From a virus: a stretch of DNA of 28,933 bases. Below are positions 13,935-19,677 of this stretch, piece by piece. Within the stretch, counting starts at the first letter, position 1. Every line of letters starts with the position of its first letter. Position numbers and translations under genes: made by a program. The notes under the pieces were generated by a model, which saw nothing but the letters and a program-made list of their open reading frames with translations, was not told where the DNA came from and did not search any database. The DNA lies in IMG/VR virus record IMGVR_UViG_3300031669_000180, positions 1 to 28,933 of that record. One strand, written 5' to 3'.

Positions 13935-14212
13935 CCAACACCGACAAACTGCCAGAAGAACAGAAAGTATTCACCTGCGGATTTTGCGGGAAGACACATA
14001 AAGAGGTGCAGGTGATGATAGTTGGCCCGACACCCGATATAACAATATGCAACGAGTGCGTGCGCCTCTGTTTAGGCGTGCTATTTGACGAGGCTGAAGG
14101 AAAGACAACCCGAGGAGAGCGCCAAAATGACCAACACCGAAAAGCTGAAAACCCTCCGAGAGCATCAAGCATGGCGCATGCGTGGCGATGGTGCTCCTCC
14201 GCTGGTCGCTGA
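13931..14212 (+). CDS. Small protein with ClpX-type C4 zinc finger (93 aa)
   Basis: Residues about 13-54 (FTCGFCGKTHKEVQVMIVGP, then ITICNECVRLCLGVLFDE) closely follow the N-terminal zinc-binding domain of the ClpX unfoldase: Cys16, Cys19, Cys40, Cys43, the EV..LI.GP turn and the CxECVxLC signature. The AAA+ part is absent. In ClpX this domain dimerises and receives adaptors and some substrates, including phage proteins, so a stand-alone copy could be a decoy or adaptor; that is inference. Residues 66-93 run through the start of the next gene in another frame, giving an 86-base overlap and a low-quality tail. The start is coupled by ATGA. Confidence 0.8.
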   Translation: MTNTDKLPEEQKVFTCGFCGKTHKEVQVMIVGPTPDITICNECVRLCLGVLFDEAEGKTTRGERQNDQHRKAENPPRASSMAHAWRWCSSAGR

Positions 14213-14345
14213 CATTACGGCGGCGATTGACTACGCCATCCAGTGCTGCGAGTCCGTCCAAATGCTCGAAGAATGGATTGATTGCGGTGATATTGATCCT
14301 GACAAGATGATCAGTAGGGTTCGCGCTCTGATGGAGTCGAAATGA
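14127..14345 (+). CDS. Small hypothetical protein (72 aa)
   Basis: ATG at 14127 with GAGGAG upstream. It opens MTNTEKLKTLREHQAWR, almost the same first residues as the preceding gene, because the bases ATGACCAACACCGA occur at both starts. The body is helical (ADITAAIDYAIQCCESVQML...) and acidic. Cytoplasmic, no motif recognised. The stop overlaps the cytosine methyltransferase start (ATGA). Confidence 0.7.
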   Translation: MTNTEKLKTLREHQAWRMRGDGAPPLVADITAAIDYAIQCCESVQMLEEWIDCGDIDPDKMISRVRALMESK

Positions 14346-15184
14346 ACACCATGCACCTGTTCGCTGGAGCCGGTGGAGGCTTACTCGCCGACCTGATCTT
14401 GGGCCATACACCCATCGTTGCCGTGGAGTGGGACAAACATGCTTGCAGAGTGCTTAGAGATAGGGCCGCAGACGGATGGTTCCCCGGTCTGCATGTGTAC
14501 GAGGGAGACGTTCGGATGTTCGATCCATCCGACTACGCGGGACGAGTGGATTGCATCGCAGCGGGGTTCCCTTGCCAGGATATTAGCGCGGCAGGAAAAG
14601 GTGAAGGCATTACAGGCAGCCGAAGCGGCCTTGTCTCTGAAGTGTTCCGATCAGTTGACGCTGTTCAACCACGATTCGTTTTCCTCGAAAACAGCCCGCG
14701 AATCCGAACAAAAGGGCGCGACTTTGTTATCGGGGAACTGGTGGCGCGTGGATACGCCTGGCGCGATGGAATCCTTGGAGCGGCTGATGTTGGGGCGCCA
14801 CATCAACGCGACCGGTGGTTCTGTATTGCTGCCAACGCTGACAGTATGCGGCAACTACAATCGCAAGGGAGCCAGCAAAACGAGCGGGGACGGGCTTATC
14901 ACGCGACTGAAGATGATGCCCACCCTCTGCGCGAGAGACGCCCGCACCGTAGCGGGCTCGCAGCCCCCAAGGCGAGCGCCAACGTCCGGCTTACCGCTGA
15001 CGTGGTCGCTTGGCAAAGACCTGGAGCCGCTGGCGCGTCGTGGTTTGAGGCTGAACCCGATGTGGGCCGCCTGGTATATGGGATGGCCGATGACATGGTT
15101 CCGGGTGCGGTGAAAGCCCTGGGCAACGGCCAAGTTCCACTACAAGCCGCGACCGCATGGATGCTGCTGGGAGGGCCAGTATGA
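14342..15184 (+). CDS. DNA (cytosine-5) methyltransferase (280 aa)
   Basis: C5-cytosine methyltransferase using S-adenosylmethionine. Motif I LFAGAGGG (6-13), motif IV GFPCQDIS with catalytic Cys78, motif VI as FLENSP (115-119; usually ENV), motif VIII as QRDR (155-158; usually QRRR), and motif X GNGQVP (261-266). The target-recognition part is only about 90 residues, so the enzyme is short. No matching restriction enzyme is nearby, so it probably protects phage DNA from host restriction. Coupled on both sides by ATGA. A second long frame overlaps almost the whole gene, and the C-terminal third (EAEPDVGRLVYGM) is read in both frames. Confidence 0.92.
   Translation: MNTMHLFAGAGGGLLADLILGHTPIVAVEWDKHACRVLRDRAADGWFPGLHVYEGDVRMFDPSDYAGRVDCIAAGFPCQDISAAGKGEGITGSRSGLVSEVFRSVDAVQPRFVFLENSPRIRTKGRDFVIGELVARGYAWRDGILGAADVGAPHQRDRWFCIAANADSMRQLQSQGSQQNERGRAYHATEDDAHPLRERRPHRSGLAAPKASANVRLTADVVAWQRPGAAGASWFEAEPDVGRLVYGMADDMVPGAVKALGNGQVPLQAATAWMLLGGPV
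14439..15113 (+). CDS. Overprinted frame inside the cytosine methyltransferase gene (224 aa)
   Basis: This frame, +1 to the methyltransferase, runs 224 codons from an ATG with GGAG ten bases upstream. Its product does not look random: DEWIASQRGSLARIL, CSDQLTLFNHDSFSSKTA, LPTLTVCGNYNRKGASKTS, LPLTWSLGKDL and LNPMWAAWYMGWPMTW. I recall such motifs, especially the GNYNRKGAS and LNPxWxxWxMGWP blocks, from proteins or frames next to phage cytosine methyltransferases. The end lies over EPDVGRLVYGM in the other frame. It may be a true second gene, or the C-terminal part reached by frameshifting. Whether it is translated is unknown. Confidence 0.5.
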   Translation: MLAECLEIGPQTDGSPVCMCTRETFGCSIHPTTRDEWIASQRGSLARILARQEKVKALQAAEAALSLKCSDQLTLFNHDSFSSKTARESEQKGATLLSGNWWRVDTPGAMESLERLMLGRHINATGGSVLLPTLTVCGNYNRKGASKTSGDGLITRLKMMPTLCARDARTVAGSQPPRRAPTSGLPLTWSLGKDLEPLARRGLRLNPMWAAWYMGWPMTWFRVR

Positions 15185-15297
15185 CCACCCCAGACCTATT
15201 CTCCGAAACAAAACCGCCGCGCCAGGCTCCACGCAAGCTCATGCACGTATGCGATGCCGCCGACGAATATGCCCCTGAAATTCAACGCCGCTCTTGA
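15181..15297 (+). CDS. Short protein, possibly truncated (38 aa)
   Basis: Starts by ATGA overlap with the methyltransferase. The sequence DLFSETKPPRQAPRKLMHVC resembles the N-terminus of a small phage zinc-finger protein I remember, in which a CxRCG pair follows; here the frame ends before any such pair. The gene may have lost its 3' half by a frameshift. Low certainty on family. Confidence 0.45.
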   Translation: MTTPDLFSETKPPRQAPRKLMHVCDAADEYAPEIQRRS

Positions 15298-15400
15298 GAT
15301 TATGCCGGAGCGCGAGGGGAATCGGATAAATCGGATGGGAAACGGACGGAAACGGGTGGAGCGGGTACCTGAGTTTCACTTATCGCATTGCTTAGGATAG
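15254..15400 (+). CDS. Possible small basic protein (48 aa)
   Basis: An ATG-started frame that begins inside the preceding short gene and ends four bases before the next methyltransferase. The product (MPPTNMPLKFNAALEIMPE, then an Arg-rich middle) is basic. No clear ribosome-binding site. It is the only frame that fills 15298-15403, otherwise empty. It may equally be the out-of-frame remainder of the truncated neighbour. Confidence 0.25.
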   Translation: MPPTNMPLKFNAALEIMPEREGNRINRMGNGRKRVERVPEFHLSHCLG

Positions 15401-15403
15401 CGC

Positions 15404-16033
15404 ATGGAAAAAATAACGATAGGAAATTGCACCCTGTACAACGCCGACTGCCGGGATGTGCTGCCGGAACTGGGTCGGTTTGATCTGCTTTTGACTGATC
15501 CGCCGTATGGGCTCGCCGAAAAATTACAGGGCGGCACATGGGGCAAATCTTACGATGGAGATTATCAAGACTGGGATTACCAACCCCCAGACTTTTTGCC
15601 GACCATTACTGCCATTTGTAACAGATCAATCATTTGGGGCGGAAACTATTTTACGCTGCCCTCGTCAAGGGCGTGGCTAGTATGGAGCAAGCCGGAGCGC
15701 GGCTTAACAATGGCAGACGGTGAGCTTGCTTGGTGCAGTTGGGACGGGAACCTGCGCATAAAGGAGCTTTCTCGCAATCCAAACAATGAAAAACGGGATC
15801 ACCCTACACAAAAGCCATCGCGGTTAATGCAGTGGTGCATCCACCAAGCCGACAAGCAATCCCATAACGCCGCCATCTTCGACCCATTCATGGGATCGGG
15901 TAGCACGGCTATGGCTTGCATCCTAGAGGGCCGAACATTTACCGGCATCGAGCGCGAACCCAGATACTTCGACGCGGCCTGCGAACGCATAGAGCGAGCC
16001 ACGGCACAGGGGAGGCTCTTTACCGACGCATAG
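15404..16033 (+). CDS. Beta-class DNA N4/N6 amino-methyltransferase (209 aa)
   Basis: S-adenosylmethionine-dependent methyltransferase acting on adenine N6 or cytosine N4. Motif order is beta class: catalytic DPPY (32-35) first, then HPTQKP (133-138) and the cofactor loop FDPFMGSGSTA (159-169) at the C-terminus. Length is at the short end, with a brief recognition region. Start ATG has AGGAT upstream. It is the last gene of the rightward operon and the second orphan methyltransferase after the cytosine enzyme. Its 3' end overlaps the convergent zinc-finger gene by 14 bases. Confidence 0.92.
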   Translation: MEKITIGNCTLYNADCRDVLPELGRFDLLLTDPPYGLAEKLQGGTWGKSYDGDYQDWDYQPPDFLPTITAICNRSIIWGGNYFTLPSSRAWLVWSKPERGLTMADGELAWCSWDGNLRIKELSRNPNNEKRDHPTQKPSRLMQWCIHQADKQSHNAAIFDPFMGSGSTAMACILEGRTFTGIEREPRYFDAACERIERATAQGRLFTDA

Positions 16034-16208
16034 CCTCCCACCTATCCCGGCACTCCACGCCGGGACACCATCTGCGCCCATCATCCACTGGCTCTTCGCA
16101 CCACAGGCACTCGCCAGTAGCGCGGGGGCCTTCCGGTTTTCGCACCGCCAGCGCGGCCTCACGGTACTTTTCTTCGAGTTCGCAACCTCGGTCTATGTCG
16201 TCAGCCAT
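16020..16208 (-). CDS. TraR/DksA-like zinc-finger protein (62 aa)
   Basis: ATG at 16208 overlaps the end of the endolysin gene by eight bases. The pattern is like short phage TraR/DksA proteins: an acidic helix (MADDIDRGCELEEKYREAAL), then CLWC (34-37) and CPGVEC (48-53), a probable zinc site with an altered second knuckle. TraR-like proteins bind RNA polymerase through its secondary channel; here only the small C-terminal type is present, so the role is uncertain. It is the last gene of the leftward late operon and ends inside the convergent methyltransferase. An inverted repeat (16045-16065) lies in its coding part. Confidence 0.75.
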   Translation of the reverse strand: MADDIDRGCELEEKYREAALAVRKPEGPRATGECLWCEEPVDDGRRWCPGVECRDRWEAMRR

Positions 16209-16695
16209 GTAATGCCTGCGCCAGTAACGCCATCTGGTCGGCGTTCGGGTAATCCTCAAGCCACTCGCTGAACACCACCATATAGCTGATGGCGTCCACC
16301 CGATGCGGCACCTGCCGATACCAGAGCGAGTTTTCAAATCCCTGCACAGTTCCGACCCAGTCTTCTTTCTGCATGGCGTCCAGAGCCTCGTGGAAGCCCA
16401 GCAAATCGGCAAGCCCCAGATTGTAAGCGGCATCCACGAGAGCACCGAAGCGCGGGGCAGAGAGCCATGTACTCCACGGCAGCGCGGCCTCCAAGCTGGT
16501 GATAAGCTTATCCTCAGCGGCAATGAGCCACGTCACCGCCTCTTGCCGGGTGACGATGGTCGAGGCTATCACCGTGACGCCGGTCTGGCCGTAGCCCACG
16601 GTCCAGACGGAGCCGATGGGGTCCCAATAGGCATGACTGCGGAAGCCCTCCGCGTTCTCGATGGCTTCCGTGAGTTGGGGTGCGGGCTGGTTCAC
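16201..16695 (-). CDS. GH24 endolysin, T4-lysozyme-like (164 aa)
   Basis: A muramidase cleaving the glycan strands of peptidoglycan at lysis. The catalytic signature is clear: AEGFR with Glu16, then Asp25 (YWDPIGS) and Thr32 (WTVGYGQ), the E-9-D-T spacing of T4 lysozyme with one extra residue. There is no N-terminal signal or SAR-like hydrophobic helix, so it needs a holin to reach the wall. The GTG at 16695 overlaps the upstream stop (GTGA); an upstream extension of the frame lies inside the neighbouring gene and is not used. Confidence 0.9.
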   Translation of the reverse strand: MNQPAPQLTEAIENAEGFRSHAYWDPIGSVWTVGYGQTGVTVIASTIVTRQEAVTWLIAAEDKLITSLEAALPWSTWLSAPRFGALVDAAYNLGLADLLGFHEALDAMQKEDWVGTVQGFENSLWYRQVPHRVDAISYMVVFSEWLEDYPNADQMALLAQALHG

Positions 16696-16925
16696 GGCAC
16701 CGCCACGGGCGCAATAGGTTGCCCATCCGCCGCGATAGCCGCCTTGGTGGTCCCCGCCGCGTTCCAAGCCGCTACAGTCTGCGGAATCTCTCCGGCAAGC
16801 GTGGCGATTAGGGTGTCCAGAGCTGTCTGGCTAATCGCGCCCTGGCTGTAAAGTTGCTGCATTTGCATACCGCCCTGCATGATGGCGATAGCGGCTTCTG
16901 TTGCGGGCAATATCATGGCTGCCAT
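16692..16925 (-). CDS. Small Ala/Gln-rich hypothetical protein (77 aa)
   Basis: ATG at 16925 with AAGGAG upstream fixes the start; the frame is open further but has no support. The sequence is Ala, Ile, Met and Gln-rich (MAAMILPATEAAIAIMQGGM, LYSQGAISQTALDTLIATL), helical and moderately hydrophobic but without a clear transmembrane span. It lies between the lipoprotein and the endolysin in the lysis region. Role unknown. Confidence 0.7.
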   Translation of the reverse strand: MAAMILPATEAAIAIMQGGMQMQQLYSQGAISQTALDTLIATLAGEIPQTVAAWNAAGTTKAAIAADGQPIAPVAVP

Positions 16926-16936
16926 GTCTGTGCTCC

Positions 16937-17332
16937 TTATTTGAGTGCCGGGGTAGATGGGCTGACTACATGCTGAATCGCGTTCACGTTCGCCACGGCC
17001 TGCGCGATACTGGCCATTGCCGCCGTGGGATTGGCTGGCAGACTGTTCGGCGGGCAGTACGTATCGAAAACGGTCGCCGCGTCGTTGATCGTCTGGACCT
17101 GCGAGGGCGTCAGTTTGCCATTCGCCCGTGCGATGCTCAGCACTGCAAGGCTCGTGTTGTATCCGATGCACGTCCCAGCATAGGTGATCTGGCCGACCGG
17201 GGCCGCGTTGATGCTGTTGGCCGCCGTGGATGTGGTGGATGCCATCGGGCAGCCTGCCAGTGCGATGACAGATCCAGCGATTGCCAGCTTCGGCAGGTGC
17301 TTGCGAATCCAGGGTAATAGTCGTTTGTTCAT
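16937..17332 (-). CDS. Predicted phage lipoprotein (131 aa)
   Basis: A type II signal sequence: basic start (MNKRLLPWIRKHLPK), hydrophobic core (LAIAGSVIALAG) and a lipobox ending at about Cys28 (LAGC), so it should be lipidated. Next to it is Pro, so the usual +2 rule gives no retention signal. The mature part has two Cys (GTCIGYNTS, DTYCPPNS) that might form a disulfide, and a helical C-terminus. Position among lysis genes suggests an outer-membrane role, possibly an o-spanin-like part, but it is longer and lacks the Pro-rich make-up of Rz1. Start with AAGGAGGGC upstream. Confidence 0.75.
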   Translation of the reverse strand: MNKRLLPWIRKHLPKLAIAGSVIALAGCPMASTTSTAANSINAAPVGQITYAGTCIGYNTSLAVLSIARANGKLTPSQVQTINDAATVFDTYCPPNSLPANPTAAMASIAQAVANVNAIQHVVSPSTPALK

Positions 17333-17335
17333 CGT

Positions 17336-17608
17336 TTAGCCCTCCTTTTCTGCTTTTGTGAAGTCCACATAGAACTCGTCCCCAACCGCAAAGGACGCGA
17401 ACAGGGCTGGATTGGAGATAGTCATGGAAAGGTCAGCGCTCGGAGTCCACCGGGCGAAAGTATTGTTTTCGTCCGATCCATCTTCCGGGTAGGCACTGTT
17501 TGGAGCAACCGCCCGTAAATCCAAAGAGATGTCCTGAAGGACGCCTCCATATGCGTTCTTCTTGATATCATGAATACGCATCTTTGCTCTCATCGTTGCA
17601 TTGCTCAT
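17336..17608 (-). CDS. Conserved-looking phage protein of unknown function (90 aa)
   Basis: AAGGAGG precedes the ATG at 17608. The core DENNTFARWTPSADLSMTISNPALF, followed by GDEFYVDFT, is a pattern I recall from small phage proteins of unknown function, with a beta-rich profile. No signal peptide. Its last codons (Lys-Glu-Gly-stop) and the bases after them are the same as at the end of the neighbouring gene. It lies between the holin candidate and the lipoprotein. Confidence 0.75.
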   Translation of the reverse strand: MSNATMRAKMRIHDIKKNAYGGVLQDISLDLRAVAPNSAYPEDGSDENNTFARWTPSADLSMTISNPALFASFAVGDEFYVDFTKAEKEG

Positions 17609-17611
17609 TGT

Positions 17612-17842
17612 TTAGCCCTCCTTGGGCGGTAGTTGAGTAGGGTTTTCAGGTGCGATCATTTTCCCGGCGTCAGGAATATGGTCTGGTTTTCCACCGGATC
17701 GAGCGTGCCAGCCGCCGACCGCCCCAAGAGCGCCGACAGCCAAGGTTTGATAATCGCTAGCCTGAATCTTGCCGGTTAGCACGAGATAGAAGAGGCTGCC
17801 AAAGAGTCCGGCTGATGCTGCGAGTTTGAGATAAGGGTTCAC
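17612..17842 (-). CDS. Small two-span membrane protein, holin candidate (76 aa)
   Basis: I use a GTG at 17842 preceded by AGGAGG with a four-base gap; an ATG ten codons earlier is open but overlaps the upstream gene. Two hydrophobic spans are visible: about residues 5-25 (LKLAASAGLFGSLFYLVLTG) and 33-50 (TLAVGALGAVGGW), with a hydrophilic, Pro-rich C-terminus (PENPTQLPPKEG). Small size, two spans and place in the lysis region fit a class II holin that would release the endolysin. No family signature is visible, so this is inference. Confidence 0.65.
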   Translation of the reverse strand: MNPYLKLAASAGLFGSLFYLVLTGKIQASDYQTLAVGALGAVGGWHARSGGKPDHIPDAGKMIAPENPTQLPPKEG

Positions 17843-17850
17843 TTTTCCTC

Positions 17851-18039
17851 CTATTTCCAATTCCAAATCCACCGCACAAGACCACCATCAGGCACCTGCG
17901 CCTGCCGATCCTGCACGACACTCTGCCACTGAACCGACTGTACAATCGTTTGCTGGCCATCTTCGCCGATGCCTACCTGGGGCGTGAACAAGGGCACGAT
18001 GGAGATGTGCATGGCGAGGATCAGGGCAACCGAAGCCAT
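17851..18039 (-). CDS. Small membrane or exported protein (62 aa)
   Basis: ATG at 18039 with GGAGGGG upstream, inside the end of the phospholipase gene (19-base overlap). The N-terminus is hydrophobic (MASVALILAMHISIVPLF), either an anchor or a signal peptide, followed by a polar, Gln-rich part (TIVQSVQWQSVVQDRQAQ). Topology suggests one span with the C-terminus outside, as in an i-spanin, but it is short for that. Role unknown. Confidence 0.65.
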   Translation of the reverse strand: MASVALILAMHISIVPLFTPQVGIGEDGQQTIVQSVQWQSVVQDRQAQVPDGGLVRWIWNWK

Positions 18040-18842
18040 TTCTGCCCCTCCTCTCCCTTAACCCATGCCATCATCGTGTCATACCCCTTTTGAAACAGGG
18101 TCTCACGCTCATCCACTGGCATCCCGGCATCCAGATATGATAGCGCCCCGGCTGGCAATCCGACAATCGGTATCCCGTTGCTCTTGGCCCATGCTTCCCG
18201 CGTCCCTTCGTTGGCCGAGAGCATCATACCGATCAGCCGGGCAGCCTCATCCAGCTTGCTCGTGATTGGCCCGGTCTTTACGGACTCCTCGACCATGATC
18301 CCGATGCGCTTGTACTTCTGGACCAACTTCGACACGGGGATGTTATTCAGGACGCCGCCATCAACCAGGAACTTGTCTTGCCACTTGATCGACGGATAAA
18401 TAAACGGGATCGCCGCGGACGCCAGCACAGCAAGAGCGATGGGCACATCCGGCGTTGACCGGCTGGAGAATGCCCACCCGCGTTGAGAAACCACGTCAGA
18501 AGTCATGCAGGTGAGGTGTAGCGTGGTGTCTACCATCAACTGCCCCATTGTCACATCTTCCAGCCACGCATAGAGCGCGTCGTTACTCGCCAGACCATCC
18601 CAGCAGCCCCACACGCGCCAATGCAGGAACGCGGCAAAATCAGCGCCCATGACGAGCTTGTGGATAGAGTTGCCCGTATGCCCAAGCGCCACCAGCGCGG
18701 AGCAGATAGAGCCAGCGGACGCCCCTGCCGCTTGCCGGATGTCGAACAGTTCCAGCATGGCCGCCCATGCACCGGCTTCTATGGGGATAAGGTAGCCTGC
18801 TCCAGAGGATGCGGCGGCGATTAGGGGCCTACGGGAAATCAT
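18021..18842 (-). CDS. Patatin-like phospholipase (273 aa)
   Basis: A patatin-family lipid acyl hydrolase with a Ser-Asp dyad. The nucleophile elbow is GASAG (40-44, Ser42), the partner is Asp161 in VDGGVLNNIP, and an oxyanion-like loop ASSGAGY lies at 11-17 in place of the usual GGGxRG. The AAIPFIYPS segment before DGG is also typical. Start at 18842 overlaps the HNH gene stop (ATGA). There is no signal peptide, so it should act on the inner face of the inner membrane. Such an enzyme is rare among lysis genes; it could help lysis, alter membrane lipids during infection, or be a killing effector. Both catalytic residues are intact. Confidence 0.88.
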   Translation of the reverse strand: MISRRPLIAAASSGAGYLIPIEAGAWAAMLELFDIRQAAGASAGSICSALVALGHTGNSIHKLVMGADFAAFLHWRVWGCWDGLASNDALYAWLEDVTMGQLMVDTTLHLTCMTSDVVSQRGWAFSSRSTPDVPIALAVLASAAIPFIYPSIKWQDKFLVDGGVLNNIPVSKLVQKYKRIGIMVEESVKTGPITSKLDEAARLIGMMLSANEGTREAWAKSNGIPIVGLPAGALSYLDAGMPVDERETLFQKGYDTMMAWVKGEEGQKWLRLP

Positions 18843-19183
18843 GGCCGCCCCTTGATCTTTGCAGCCCACTTCGCCGTATCCTGCACCACGTCCACATTAA
18901 AACTGTGGAAGTCCCCAAGGTGGCCCTCTGCCAGGTGGCAATTCATGCCCCCTTTGCCGGACTCGCACAACGTAATCAGGTTCGACGGATCAAGCTCTAG
19001 CTCAGGGTGCAAGTGGAATGGATGGATATGGTGAACCTCAATCTTCTTGTCGCCACCGCAAACGGCACACGTCGGATTACCCAACAGGTGCGCCGCACGT
19101 ACCCTTGGCCATTCACCAGAGCGGTGGGCACTCAGCGGGTGCTTCCCCTGGATGCTCTCTATTACATGCTTTACGGCGCTCAC
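18839..19183 (-). CDS. HNH endonuclease (114 aa)
   Basis: The HNH core runs CAVCGGDKKIEVHHIHPFHL, then DPSNLITLC and NCHLAEGHLGDF: paired Cys for structural zinc, His-His at the catalytic bend, Asn in the middle and His in the third element. Length suits a single-domain enzyme. GTG start at 19183 overlaps the upstream stop (GTGA). HNH proteins often work with terminase during packaging, but here it sits in the lysis region between a membrane protein and a phospholipase, away from any visible terminase. It could be a free-standing mobile-type nuclease or a DNA-degrading effector. Confidence 0.88.
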   Translation of the reverse strand: MSAVKHVIESIQGKHPLSAHRSGEWPRVRAAHLLGNPTCAVCGGDKKIEVHHIHPFHLHPELELDPSNLITLCESGKGGMNCHLAEGHLGDFHSFNVDVVQDTAKWAAKIKGRP

Positions 19184-19677
19184 GGCTTCACCCTCTTCGT
19201 AATCACCACGGTATCATCACTCTTCTTGATCGGGATAAACCGATAAAGCAGCATCTTTTTGTGCCCGGTCAGCGTCAACGATATCGCGTCTGCATTCCAA
19301 ATCTTGCGAATCCACCCCACCTTTGCCGGGTAGTCCGTCTCGATAAATTGCAGGTTGGCGTCCCCGAAGTCCTCAAGCACCACTTTAATCAAGAGAGGCT
19401 TGCCACCTGGCAGCGTGAGGGTGCTGTGCGCCTTGCCAAAGTCCAACCGCACCATCCCCGCCGAAGAAGTCCAGTACCCGCTGAGATAGTGTGTAAAGCT
19501 GGGCTCTTCTGTGCGTTTGATTGTGCTGATGATCGTCCTGGTGTTGGCTTTCTGTGCGGCGATGATCTGATGAGTGCCCTGATTCGCCGCAGAACTTATC
19601 AGTTCGGCGACCATGAATATCAGGGACAGAAGGACGCCGAGTATGATGATGCCATTCCACATGCTCTCACGTTTCAT
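19180..19677 (-). CDS. Membrane-anchored protein of unknown function (165 aa)
   Basis: ATG overlapping the previous stop (ATGA). One N-terminal span (about 8-27, NGIIILGVLLSLIFMVAELI) followed by a linker and a beta-rich domain (GYWTSSAGMVRLDFGK, PLLIKVVLEDF, SLTLTGHKKMLLYRFIPI). Topology suggests an inner-membrane anchor with the domain in the periplasm. I do not recognise the family. It is coupled to the HNH gene downstream and the DUF1003-like gene upstream. Confidence 0.75.
   Translation of the reverse strand: MKRESMWNGIIILGVLLSLIFMVAELISSAANQGTHQIIAAQKANTRTIISTIKRTEEPSFTHYLSGYWTSSAGMVRLDFGKAHSTLTLPGGKPLLIKVVLEDFGDANLQFIETDYPAKVGWIRKIWNADAISLTLTGHKKMLLYRFIPIKKSDDTVVITKRVKP

Noticed and set aside
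16209-16523. N-terminal extension of the zinc-finger gene
   Set aside because: It overlaps the endolysin, and the internal ATG at 16208 is tied to the endolysin stop.
18839-19183. HNH gene as terminase-linked packaging nuclease
   Set aside because: No terminase or portal gene is in the window, and it is tied to membrane and phospholipase genes instead; kept simply as HNH endonuclease.
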